Assembly (NCBI GenBank): GCA_016710325.1 | Contig: JADJXK010000001.1 | Location: 558,001 to 622,000 of the forward strand | DNA length: 64,000 bases | Direction of reading: 5' to 3' | Source of the DNA: Candidatus Leptofilum proximum | GTDB taxonomy: Bacteria; Chloroflexota; Anaerolineae; Promineifilales; Promineifilaceae | The notes under the pieces: generated by a model | The model's input: only the letters and a program-made list of their open reading frames with translations | Told to the model about the DNA's origin: nothing | The model's database searches: none | In this document: positions 27,993 through 36,201 of the stretch, one piece after another | Layout of the letters: each line of letters begins with the position of its first letter | Numbering within the stretch: position 1 is the stretch's first letter | Program-made: the position numbers and the translations under genes

Positions 27993-28081
27993 TGGTTAAT
28001 GGTGAATTCTCAATGGTAAATGGTTAATGACCATCCAACCATTAACCGTTTACCGTTCACCATTAGCCATTAACCATTTTT
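27992..28081. repeat. Short tandem repeat hairpin (ATGGTTA unit)
   Basis: TAATGGTTAATGGTGA and AATGGTAAATGGTTAAT units followed by the complementary CCATTAACCGTTTACCG and CATTAGCCATTAACC units. Lies between cassette genes 1 and 2. Confidence 0.8.
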
Positions 28082-28084
28082 CTT

Positions 28085-29371
28085 ATGAACGAATCACCCG
28101 TTTCTCGCCCTCTCGCCCGCCACATCATCGAAATTCTCGGCAGCTTTGGCACGCCGCCCACCCGCGGTATTCAACATTTCAACGTCGGCAACAAATCCTT
28201 GCTGGACGCGCTGGATGAATTTTACCTGTCGTCTTACTTGCAAGATGGCGGTGCGGCTTACAAAATGGTCATCGGCGATTATGGCAGCGGCAAATCGCAC
28301 TTCCTCTACTGCCTGCGCGACGTGGCCTGGGAACGTAATTTTGCCGTGGCCAAAGTCGATCTCAGCCCGGTGGAAACGCCCTACAATGACCAGAAAAAAG
28401 TGTACGAAGCAGTCGCCCAAAACATCATCTGGCACGAAAGCGACGAGGCATTCAGCGATGAAACCGGCCTGACGCGCTTTTTGGAAGGCACGCTGATCCG
28501 CATTGCAGGTGGGCCGTTGAGCCTGGAAACGCTGGCCAATCCGCTTTACCGGGGCCTGGTTGATACGCTAGAAGCGACACCTGTAGACAGCCCGGCTTAC
28601 CAAACGGCCGTTCTCGCCTATTTTGACGCCCTCATCCGCGACAACGAAGAGCGCCTCGACTCCCTCTCCCGCTGGCTGATGGGCGAAGTCACCAGCCCCG
28701 ACGACACCAAAATCCTGCGTGAAGTGGGCGTCACCGGCAAAATCAACCGGCCCAACGCCTTTCGCATGTTACGCTCGCTGTGCCAGGTCATCCGCGCCCT
28801 CAGCTACAGCGGCCTGATTCTGCTCTTTGACGAGGTAGACCGTATGGCCTCCGTCGGCGGCAAGGCGGAAAAACTGGCCACCGACACGCTGCGCGAAGTA
28901 ATCGACCGCACCCGCGAAGATTTGCCCGGCGCCATGTTTATTTACGCCGTGCCGCCCCAATTCATCAACGACACGGTGCCCAAATATCCAGCCTTGCAGC
29001 AGCGGGTGCGCGCTCCTGGCCATTTCAGCCGCGTCAACCATTTCAGCCCGCTCATCAGCCTGGACACACTCGACCTGGATGAAAACGATCTGATGCTGGC
29101 CATCGGCGAAAAGCTGATCCCCATCTACGAAGCCGCCTTTGACACCCAACTGGACCACACCGTTCAGCGAGCCAACGCCGTCATCCTGGCCAACGTGGCC
29201 CGCGACGTCTTCCTGGACATCAGCCACCGCCGCCTGTTTGTCAAATCTTTTGTGGTTGAGCTGTCGCGCCAGCATTACGGCGAGGAACACACCATCACCG
29301 AAGCCGAAGCCCAGGCCATCCTGCGCGGCCAGATTGACGAACTTTCCGGCGGGGAAACACCGCCTTACTAA
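28085..29371 (+). CDS. BREX-type (DUF2791/BrxD-like) ATPase, cassette gene 2
   Basis: 428 residues. Walker A is VIGDYGSGKSHFLY (about 61-74) and Walker B LILLFDEVDRM (about 249-259). The opening ARHIIEILGSFGTPPTRGIQHFNVG is the DUF2791/BREX ATP-binding family pattern. In BREX type 2 the homologue BrxD works beside a helicase. Downstream is a paralogue and a helicase gene. Probably an AAA+-like ATPase acting on DNA; function in this cassette is inferred. Confidence 0.85.
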   Translation: MNESPVSRPLARHIIEILGSFGTPPTRGIQHFNVGNKSLLDALDEFYLSSYLQDGGAAYKMVIGDYGSGKSHFLYCLRDVAWERNFAVAKVDLSPVETPYNDQKKVYEAVAQNIIWHESDEAFSDETGLTRFLEGTLIRIAGGPLSLETLANPLYRGLVDTLEATPVDSPAYQTAVLAYFDALIRDNEERLDSLSRWLMGEVTSPDDTKILREVGVTGKINRPNAFRMLRSLCQVIRALSYSGLILLFDEVDRMASVGGKAEKLATDTLREVIDRTREDLPGAMFIYAVPPQFINDTVPKYPALQQRVRAPGHFSRVNHFSPLISLDTLDLDENDLMLAIGEKLIPIYEAAFDTQLDHTVQRANAVILANVARDVFLDISHRRLFVKSFVVELSRQHYGEEHTITEAEAQAILRGQIDELSGGETPPY

Positions 29372-29451
29372 TGGTCAATTGTTAATGGTTAATGGCCAAC
29401 GGTTAACGACGTTGGTAGTTGATCGTTGACAATGAGCAGTTGGCAATTTTT
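29371..29451. repeat. Short tandem repeat block between cassette genes 2 and 3
   Basis: Degenerate TAATGGTTAATGG units with partial complement; less regular than the others. Ends at the ATG of the next gene. Confidence 0.6.
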
Positions 29452-30843
29452 ATGATCGGACAACATGTAGAACATCCACAATTTGGGCCGGGGCAGATCA
29501 CGGCCGTTTACCGCAACGGCACAGAGTGGCTGGTACGCTTTGAAAATGGGCTGCGCTTCCGCCGTCCACGTACAGAGTTTGCCACCGATGGCCAGGTTGT
29601 TGCCGAACCGGAACCTGCCTACGTCGTCCCCTTTCAACCGGCGCCCATGCCCCAGACGCAGCTGGACGCCCGCCAGCTCATCGAATCGCTGCGCATGGGC
29701 ATTGCCCCGGCCCAGCACGTGCCGGAACTGACGATTGATTTACAGGCCGAGCAGGAAAGCATTATTCGCGGACTGAACCAGGCCCACCAGCAGGGCGGCG
29801 CAGTGCGGGCTGTGGTCGGCGAATATGGCTACGGCAAGAGCCACCTGGTGGAATTAACGACGCAGGAGGCGTTAAACCGTGATTTTTTGGTGGCGACGGT
29901 CAGTTTGGATTTGTTGGAACTACCGCCGCATCGCGCCTTTTCCATTTACCGGGAAGCGATGCGCCATTTGCGCTACCCGGATACGGATGAACGGGGATTG
30001 GGGCCGTTAGTGGAGAAAACGGCCGTTCTCCCCCACACCATCAACCAGCTGCAAGCCCTCTCCCCAGCCGAACGCGATCCCTTCGTCACCGGCTTGCAGG
30101 CCATCGCCAGCACCGCCTCCTCGCGGCAGCGCCAGGCCTGGCTCAACTGGCTGGAAGGTGGGCGGCGCGTCAAGTTGATGAACAAGGCCACGCCGCGCGG
30201 CAGCAAATTCCCGTCCATATACAAAATCGGTCACAATGCGCGGCAGATGGCTTATTTGTTGACGGCCGTTTCCGCCCTGGCCCGCCTGGGTAACTACAGC
30301 GGCCTCTGTTTGCTGGTTGATGAGGCGGAAAGTTATTCGTTGTTACGGCCGTACCAGCGCCCCAAAGCCACCCTCTTTTTCCAGGCCGTCATTTACGCGG
30401 CGCTGCGTGAGCAGCAGGACAAGATTAGCGAAGATGCGTTTCCGCAGCACCGCTGGTGCAGTTACCCGATGGCCTACGACGAAGGGCAGTCGCTCTTTTT
30501 CCTCTTCACCGTCACCCGCAGCGACAACCGGCTGCCGTTACAGGATTGGCTGGCCGATGAGGACGTCTTTTTCCTGGAACCAGACGCCGAACCGCAAGAA
30601 GTGGGCCAGTTTTTGCAGTACATTCTCACCTACCACGCCCAGGCGTACGATTACGAACCGGGCGAACGACAGGCCCAAATCCGGCGCGGGGCGGCGGAAC
30701 ATTTGGCGATGGGGGTGCGGAACGGCCGTCTCTCCATGCGCAGCGTCGTCCGTCTTTCCGTTGAACTGTTCGACCTGCTCTACCTGCACCCCGACTACAG
30801 CGTCGCCACCCTACTCGACGAACTGCGCGCCCAGGTGCGATGA
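29452..30843 (+). CDS. DUF2791-type ATPase with N-terminal SH3/tudor-like domain, cassette gene 3
   Basis: 463 residues from ATG 29452; an in-frame start at 29419 lies in the repeat. Residues 1-50 (MIGQHVEHPQFGPGQITAVY, then VRFENGLRFRRPRTEF) look like the small SH3/tudor-like domain found at the end of UvrD helicases or in CarD. The ATPase core has Walker A VVGEYGYGKSHLVELT (~120-135) and Walker B LCLLVDEAESYSLL (~286). Paralogue of the preceding gene, so the cassette may build a hetero-oligomer. Confidence 0.82.
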   Translation: MIGQHVEHPQFGPGQITAVYRNGTEWLVRFENGLRFRRPRTEFATDGQVVAEPEPAYVVPFQPAPMPQTQLDARQLIESLRMGIAPAQHVPELTIDLQAEQESIIRGLNQAHQQGGAVRAVVGEYGYGKSHLVELTTQEALNRDFLVATVSLDLLELPPHRAFSIYREAMRHLRYPDTDERGLGPLVEKTAVLPHTINQLQALSPAERDPFVTGLQAIASTASSRQRQAWLNWLEGGRRVKLMNKATPRGSKFPSIYKIGHNARQMAYLLTAVSALARLGNYSGLCLLVDEAESYSLLRPYQRPKATLFFQAVIYAALREQQDKISEDAFPQHRWCSYPMAYDEGQSLFFLFTVTRSDNRLPLQDWLADEDVFFLEPDAEPQEVGQFLQYILTYHAQAYDYEPGERQAQIRRGAAEHLAMGVRNGRLSMRSVVRLSVELFDLLYLHPDYSVATLLDELRAQVR

Positions 30844-30868
30844 CAGATGCCGGGGTGGCAAATGCCCA

Positions 30869-32950
30869 ATGTTGACGCCGACTGAGGTAAAAGCCCGCAT
30901 CCCACGTACCTGGTCGCTGTTTTTTGCCCGGCACGGCCGTTTCACCCCCATCCAGCAGCAAGCCATCCCACCTATACTGGACGGCCACGATACCCTCGTC
31001 ATCGCCGCTACCGCCTCCGGCAAAACCGAAGCCGTCATCGCTCCCCTGCTGGAACGAAACTGGTCCAATCTCCAATCCTTCGGCTCGGCTCAGGACAAGT
31101 CTCCAATCTCCAATCTCACCATTCTCTACATCTGCCCTACCCGCGCCCTGGTGCGCGATTTGTACGAACGTCTGTGGCCAATTTTGGACGACACCGGCAT
31201 CACCATCGGCATGAAAACGGGCGACGTCTCCCTAGCCAGGCAGATGCCCGCCGTTTTGCTCACCACGCCGGAGTCCACCGACTCGCTGCTGACCCGTACC
31301 CCCAAAACGTTCATTGATCTGCAAGCTATCGTCCTGGATGAAATCCACCTGTTCGACAACACGCCGCGCGGCGACCATTTGCGCTGCCTGCTGCCGCGCA
31401 TCGAGCGCATCCGCCAGTATGCCAATCCAGAGGCAAAACCGGCCCAGCGGGTGGCGCTGTCGGCCACCGTGCCCGATCCGGCGGGCGTGGCGGCGCGGTA
31501 TCTGCACGCTGGATTGCGCGAGGGCGTGATCGTCCAGGTTCCCGGCGGGCGGACAATTGAGGCGGAGATACGGCCGTTATACAGCCTCACCGAACTCATT
31601 ACCGCGCTAAGCGAACGACCCGCCTATAAATCCCTCATCTTTTGCAATTCGCGGGAAGAGGTGGAGGCAACGGCCGTCACCCTGCGCCAGCAGCTGCCGC
31701 ACCACGCCGACATTTTTGTCCATTACAGCAACCTGGACGCCGCCATGCGCCGCGACGTGGAAGAGCGGTTTGCCGCCGCGGCAACGGCCGTTTGCGTCTG
31801 CACCTCCACCCTGGAACTGGGCGTAGACATCGGCAGCGTGGATGACGTCGTTTTGCTCGGCGCGCCGCCCGATTTAAACGCCTTCATGCAGCGCATTGGC
31901 CGGGGCAGCCGCCGCGCCGCCCACACCCAGGCCCTCTGCATGCCCAAATCCCCCGGCGAATGGGTGCGGTTTGAAGCCCTACTCGCGCTAGCGCAACCTT
32001 CTCACCCCTTCACCCCTTCACCCCAGCGACCGAAGGTCGCCCACCCCTTCACCTACGGCTTCCGCCCCTCCGTTCTCATCCAACAGACCTTCAGCCTCAT
32101 CAAACAAAGCCCCACCGGCAGCGTACGCCTGGCCGATTTGCGCCGGATTGCGCCGCCGCAAATCACCAGCGAGGATATTCGCAAGATTGTGTCTCAGCTG
32201 ACCTTTACCCGGTATTTGCAGCCGGCCCGACCCGGAGAATGGAAGCCCGATGAAAAACTGCAAGACCTGCTGGACCAGCACGAGATTTACACCAACATTG
32301 GCGCGGACGTGCTGGGCATAACGGCCGTAGATGCCCACAGCGGCCAGACCATCGCCCACACCGACCGCAGCTACCCGGTGGGCACCGTCGTGCTTTTTGG
32401 CGGCCAGCCAATGAAGGTGGCCTGGGTCGAAAAGTACAAGTTTGGCCTGGCGGCAGCGCCCGGTACAGTGGCCGATGATATTCTGCGCTTTCGCAAAACG
32501 TATGCGGCCGTTCCCTACATGGTGACACAAACCGTCGCTCGCTCCCTCGGGTTAGAGGCGGGGCAGATGGCTACCCTGCCACAGGCACCGGGGCTGTTCC
32601 TGTTTCATTTTTGGGGGACAGTGTGGGGGGAATTGTTAACCGCCGTACTCATCACCCAGGGCATCAGCGCCGAAACGGTCAACGAATACTGCCTGTACGT
32701 GCACCAACCCATCAGCCAATTGCCCCCGGTGGACAAAAACGGGATCATAAAAGCAGCGCAGGATATCATCGTTATCCTGGCCAACCGGTTGGAAATGGGC
32801 CGGTTTCATCGCCTCTTACCGGCCGATGTGGCCCATCGTGCCGTCCTGGCCCAACTAAATCTGACCGACTTCAAACAGGCCTACGATAACGCTCATCTTG
32901 TCAGCGAAAGGCGCATAGCAGAACAGTTGCAACAGCTTCTATCAGGTTAG
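30869..32950 (+). CDS. Lhr-like DEAD/DEAH-box helicase, cassette gene 4
   Basis: 693 residues from the ATG at 30869; the upstream open frame is an overlap with gene 3. Superfamily 2 motifs are complete: Q region FTPIQQQAI, motif I ATASGKTE, Ia PTRALVRDL, TTPES, motif II DEIH, III SAT, IV LIFCNSREE, V STLELGVDIG, VI QRIGRGSRR. The order and the DEIH/TTPE motifs are those of Lhr/BrxH-type helicases. After ~400 residues a helical domain of unknown role follows. Two in-frame tandem-repeat insertions lie between motifs I and Ia (~66-85) and after motif VI (~377-395). It likely works with the two ATPases. Confidence 0.88.
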   Translation: MLTPTEVKARIPRTWSLFFARHGRFTPIQQQAIPPILDGHDTLVIAATASGKTEAVIAPLLERNWSNLQSFGSAQDKSPISNLTILYICPTRALVRDLYERLWPILDDTGITIGMKTGDVSLARQMPAVLLTTPESTDSLLTRTPKTFIDLQAIVLDEIHLFDNTPRGDHLRCLLPRIERIRQYANPEAKPAQRVALSATVPDPAGVAARYLHAGLREGVIVQVPGGRTIEAEIRPLYSLTELITALSERPAYKSLIFCNSREEVEATAVTLRQQLPHHADIFVHYSNLDAAMRRDVEERFAAAATAVCVCTSTLELGVDIGSVDDVVLLGAPPDLNAFMQRIGRGSRRAAHTQALCMPKSPGEWVRFEALLALAQPSHPFTPSPQRPKVAHPFTYGFRPSVLIQQTFSLIKQSPTGSVRLADLRRIAPPQITSEDIRKIVSQLTFTRYLQPARPGEWKPDEKLQDLLDQHEIYTNIGADVLGITAVDAHSGQTIAHTDRSYPVGTVVLFGGQPMKVAWVEKYKFGLAAAPGTVADDILRFRKTYAAVPYMVTQTVARSLGLEAGQMATLPQAPGLFLFHFWGTVWGELLTAVLITQGISAETVNEYCLYVHQPISQLPPVDKNGIIKAAQDIIVILANRLEMGRFHRLLPADVAHRAVLAQLNLTDFKQAYDNAHLVSERRIAEQLQQLLSG
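31063..31123 (+). repeat. Tandem repeat insertion in the helicase gene, copy 1
   Basis: TCCAATC units flank TTCGGCTCGGCTCAGGACAA, in frame as NLQSFGSAQDKSPISNL between helicase motifs I and Ia, where related helicases have a short loop. Confidence 0.8.
31998..32054 (+). repeat. Tandem repeat insertion in the helicase gene, copy 2
   Basis: TTCACCCC units and a small GCGACC-gaa-GGTCGC hairpin, in frame as HPFTPSPQRPKVAHPFT after motif VI. Confidence 0.8.
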
Positions 32951-32955
32951 TTTAA

Positions 32956-33102
32956 TTGACCGTCATCTATTCCGGAGTCCAGGTGAACAATCCCCAGGCA
33001 ATGCGTTTCTGGCAGAGGCATGGGTATCACATTATTAGCGAGCCAACGTTACAACCTGACCAGACAACTGTTGTCGATTTGCGGAAGGATGTACAGCGTT
33101 GA
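32956..33102 (+). pseudogene. C-terminal remnant of a GNAT acetyltransferase
   Basis: A 48-codon open stretch ending at a TGA encodes VNNPQAMRFWQRHGYHI, the last GNAT motif (motif B, N-P-x-A-x-x-F-(W/Y)), and then a typical terminal strand. Everything upstream of it, including the acetyl-CoA loop, is missing and replaced by the helicase gene. A broken gene. Confidence 0.7.
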
Positions 33103-33436
33103 TGTTTTGTCCTGAACCATTCACTAACGCATTCGTACGGCCGTTCCAAACGGCCGTTCCCCTTTCTCCCTTCACTTTACACACAATAATCAACCCCTTA
33201 TACTGTGCCTACCGTGCCAGCTAGATGTACATCCAAAACACGAGGCTCATCGTGTTTTTATAAACATCCTTCCTAACTCTTGGGGCATATCACGTGCACC
33301 GGTCTTGATATGATCCCCAGCTTCATCCTACCTATTTCGGCGACAAGGCCACCCACTACGGGAATTTATGCCGAAGCAATGTTCCCCTGATCCCGAAAGT
33401 CCGGTGGTATATGCCTAAAAGAGGAGGCACAGCAAA
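33103..33436. other. 334-base intergenic region before the amidase gene
   Basis: Holds two adjacent ACGGCCGT-type motifs at about 33136-33160 and a terminator-like hairpin (33237-33260). GGAGG precedes the amidase start. No gene is seen. Confidence 0.5.
33237..33260 (+). terminator. Rho-independent terminator
   Basis: AACACGA-ggctca-TCGTGTT followed by TTTAT. It would end transcription from the cassette and acetyltransferase remnant before the amidase gene. Confidence 0.6.
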
Positions 33437-35068
33437 ATGAATCAGTTTAAGAAGGTCAATAGACGGGATTTTCTTCGGCTTGGCATGGCCAGCGCGGCCA
33501 GTGTACCGGCCGTCACGATGTCAGCGAAAATCGGCACCGGCAGTCGTTCTGGCGAACGCTTCAGGGGGCCTTTCCCAGAACTGGAAGAAGTAACCATCGC
33601 CGAGCTGCAGCAGGCAATGGCTGGGGGACACATCACGGCCCAGCAGCTGGCTCGCCAATACCTGCGGCGTATCAGGGATATTGACCAGGGCGGCCCTATG
33701 TTGAAATCGGTCATTGAGATCAACCCGGACGCCCTGGAGATTGCCGCCGCGTTAGACCAGGAGCGGCGGCAGCACGGCCCTCGCGGACCGCTGCACGGCA
33801 TTCCCATCCTGATCAAAGACAACATCGCTACTGATGACCAGATGCAAACCGCCGCCGGGTCGTTGGCCCTGGTGGGCCACAAACCGGCAGAAGATGCCAC
33901 CGTCGCCGCCAGGCTCAGGGAGGCAGGCGCCGTCATTTTGGGCAAGGCAAACTTAAGCGAATGGGCTAATTTCCGTTCGTTCCAATCCTCCAGCGGTTGG
34001 AGCGGCCGTCGCGGACAGGGGCGCAATCCATATATTCTGGACCGCAACCCCTGTGGCTCAAGTTCCGGTTCGGCCCAGGCGGTATCGGCGAACCTGATTC
34101 CCGTTTCCCTGGGCACAGAAACAGATGGCTCGATTGTCTGTCCGTCGTCGGCGAATGGCATTGTTGGCATCAAACCCACCGTTGGACTCACCAGCCGCTT
34201 CAATGTCATTCCCATTTCCGAGACGCAAGATACAGTCGGGCCCCACGGCCGTACCGTGGCCGACGCTGCCACGGTGCTGGGGGCACTGACCGGTGTCGAT
34301 CCGCTCGATCCGGCCACGGCCGCCAGCGACGGCCACTTTTACACCGATTACACCCAGTTTTTGGACCCGAATGCCCTGCACGGAGCGCGTATTGGTGTGG
34401 CCCGCGATCTCTTCTTCTTCAGCCCGGAGACAACTGAAATTGCTAATACGGCCGTTGCTGCCATGCAGGCGGCTGGTGCGGTCATCATAGACCCGCTCAC
34501 TATTCCGCCAGAACTGCTGGACGATGGCGGTGCCGAATTCAATGTACTTCTTTATGAATTTAAGGACGGCATCAACAAGTACCTAAGCCGCCTCGGTCCT
34601 GGCGCGCCGCAAACGCTGGCTGATCTCATCGCCTTTAACATTGCCCATGCAGACCAGGAGATGCTCTACTTTGGCCAGGAGATATTTGAGCTGGCCCAGA
34701 CTTTTGGCCCCTTAACCGATCCCGCCTATCTAGAAGCCCTGCAGAAAAGTCACTTCGCCGCGATTGAGGGAATCAATCAGCTCATGGACGACCACAATCT
34801 GGCGGCTATCGTGGCGCCAACCGGAAGCCCGGCCTGGCCAACCGACCTGGTGAACGGCGATCATTTCCTGGGTGGCAGTTCATCGCTGGCCGCCCGCGCT
34901 GGCTTCCCCTTGCTCAGCGTACCGGCCGGATTTTCGTTTGGGCTCCCGGTGAACATCACTTTTATGGGCAGAGCGTTCAGCGAACCAAAGCTGATCGCCC
35001 TGGCTTACGCCTTTGAGCAAGCCACGCAAGTGCGCCAGGCGCCACAGTTTATGCCCACGCTGGAATAA
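33437..35068 (+). CDS. Amidase-signature family hydrolase with Tat-type signal
   Basis: 543 residues. The N-terminus NRRDFLRLGMASAASVPAV is a twin-arginine signal, so the enzyme is probably exported folded. The Ser-cisSer-Lys triad is present: K127 (ILIKDNI), the Ser cluster CGSSSGSA (207-213) and nucleophile S232 (GTETDGSIVCPSS). It would hydrolyse amides; the substrate is unknown and exported amidases of this family act on peptide amides or aryl amides. AGGAGG lies upstream of the start. Confidence 0.92.
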   Translation: MNQFKKVNRRDFLRLGMASAASVPAVTMSAKIGTGSRSGERFRGPFPELEEVTIAELQQAMAGGHITAQQLARQYLRRIRDIDQGGPMLKSVIEINPDALEIAAALDQERRQHGPRGPLHGIPILIKDNIATDDQMQTAAGSLALVGHKPAEDATVAARLREAGAVILGKANLSEWANFRSFQSSSGWSGRRGQGRNPYILDRNPCGSSSGSAQAVSANLIPVSLGTETDGSIVCPSSANGIVGIKPTVGLTSRFNVIPISETQDTVGPHGRTVADAATVLGALTGVDPLDPATAASDGHFYTDYTQFLDPNALHGARIGVARDLFFFSPETTEIANTAVAAMQAAGAVIIDPLTIPPELLDDGGAEFNVLLYEFKDGINKYLSRLGPGAPQTLADLIAFNIAHADQEMLYFGQEIFELAQTFGPLTDPAYLEALQKSHFAAIEGINQLMDDHNLAAIVAPTGSPAWPTDLVNGDHFLGGSSSLAARAGFPLLSVPAGFSFGLPVNITFMGRAFSEPKLIALAYAFEQATQVRQAPQFMPTLE

Positions 35069-35176
35069 AAATGGCTGGACTCGGTACACACGGCTTCAAA
35101 CAAGCCGTTAAAAAACAGGATCAGCCCGCGGAAAAACTTCGACAGGCGAACCATTTTCGACTGTAGGACAACAAAC

Positions 35177-36040
35177 ATGTTTGAAGGATTTAACGTCATA
35201 GAAATCGATACTGGGGAGGCGCGTATTCATGTACGCTACGGCGGCACTGGTCCACCTTTGCTTTTGTTGCATGGGCATCCTCAAACACATGTCATGTGGC
35301 ACAAAATCGCACCAGATCTTATGCAAGACTTCACGGTAGTCGCCCCAGACTTACGCGGTTATGGCGACAGCAGTAAACCTCCCACAACGTCTACTCACGA
35401 ACCATATTCAAAGCGTGCAGTGGCCCGAGATCATGTAGCTGTGATGCAGCATTTTGGTTTCCAACACTTCAATGTGGCAGGTCATGATCGTGGCGCATAC
35501 GGTGCTTACCGCTTAGCCCTGGATTCCCCGCAATGCGTGGACCGGCTAGCCATACTGGACATTATTCCCGCAGGCGAAGCCTGGCGCCGCGCTGACTACC
35601 GCTTTATGCTCGCCTGGTGGCATTGGGCCTTCCTGGCACAACCTGCGCCACTTGCCGAAAATCTTTTGACGCCAAATCCCGAGGCATACTACTTCAGGCA
35701 CAATCGAGATAAGTTCGCGCCGGAGGCCTTGGCTGCGTACCTTCGTGCTATTCATGATCCCGATACTATCCACGCGATGTGTGAAGATTACCGCGCCAAC
35801 GCCACCTTCGATTACGAGCTCGATGAGGCCGACCGACTGGCCGGCCGAAAAATCCAATGTCCTGTTCTTGTTTTGTGGGCACGTCAAGATGACCTCGAAG
35901 AACTTTATGGCAATCCTCTTGCTATTTGGCGTGAGTGGGCCGATGAGGTGCAGGGCTGGGGGCTAGACTGCGGTCACTATATGGCCGAAGAAGCACCAGA
36001 AGCAACCTATTCGGCATTACACACTTTCTTTACGGCATAG
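35177..36040 (+). CDS. Haloacetate/fluoroacetate dehalogenase-like alpha/beta hydrolase
   Basis: 287 residues. The nucleophile motif is GHDRGAYGAYR, an Asp instead of Ser, with the two Arg that bind the carboxylate in fluoroacetate dehalogenases. Other matches: oxyanion HGHPQTHVMW, PDLRGYGDSSKP, and catalytic His in GLDCGHYMAEEAPE. Trp pairs (AWWHWAF) typical of the halide pocket follow the nucleophile. Predicted to hydrolyse C-halogen bonds of haloacetates; an epoxide hydrolase role is a weaker alternative. Confidence 0.85.
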   Translation: MFEGFNVIEIDTGEARIHVRYGGTGPPLLLLHGHPQTHVMWHKIAPDLMQDFTVVAPDLRGYGDSSKPPTTSTHEPYSKRAVARDHVAVMQHFGFQHFNVAGHDRGAYGAYRLALDSPQCVDRLAILDIIPAGEAWRRADYRFMLAWWHWAFLAQPAPLAENLLTPNPEAYYFRHNRDKFAPEALAAYLRAIHDPDTIHAMCEDYRANATFDYELDEADRLAGRKIQCPVLVLWARQDDLEELYGNPLAIWREWADEVQGWGLDCGHYMAEEAPEATYSALHTFFTA

Positions 36041-36106
36041 CGATTGTTTTTGCCTGGCACTGGGCTGCCCAGCCAGTCCGTGACGAAAGGTTTAGACGCT
36101 GCTTGA
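36041..36106 (+). pseudogene. Possible DUF805 C-terminal fragment
   Basis: The frame after the dehalogenase stop reads RLFLPGTGLPSQSVTKGLDAA and a stop, similar to the end of the DUF805 protein at 25797 (FLAQPGSDSANQPVAKGLDTA). Only the last ~20 residues are left, so it is a relic. Confidence 0.45.
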
Positions 36107-36201
36107 TAATGCTTTTGCCCGTCTACCGTTAAAACCGGCGTTGGCCACACTGCGCGGTTCGCACTGCGCAGTTCATAATTTGTGGTAAAGGAGTGCAATT
36201 T

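Noticed and set aside
30317..30868. N-terminal extension of the helicase gene
   Set aside because: It overlaps the second ATPase gene in another frame and is Arg/Ser/Thr-rich; ATG 30869 gives a normal helicase start.
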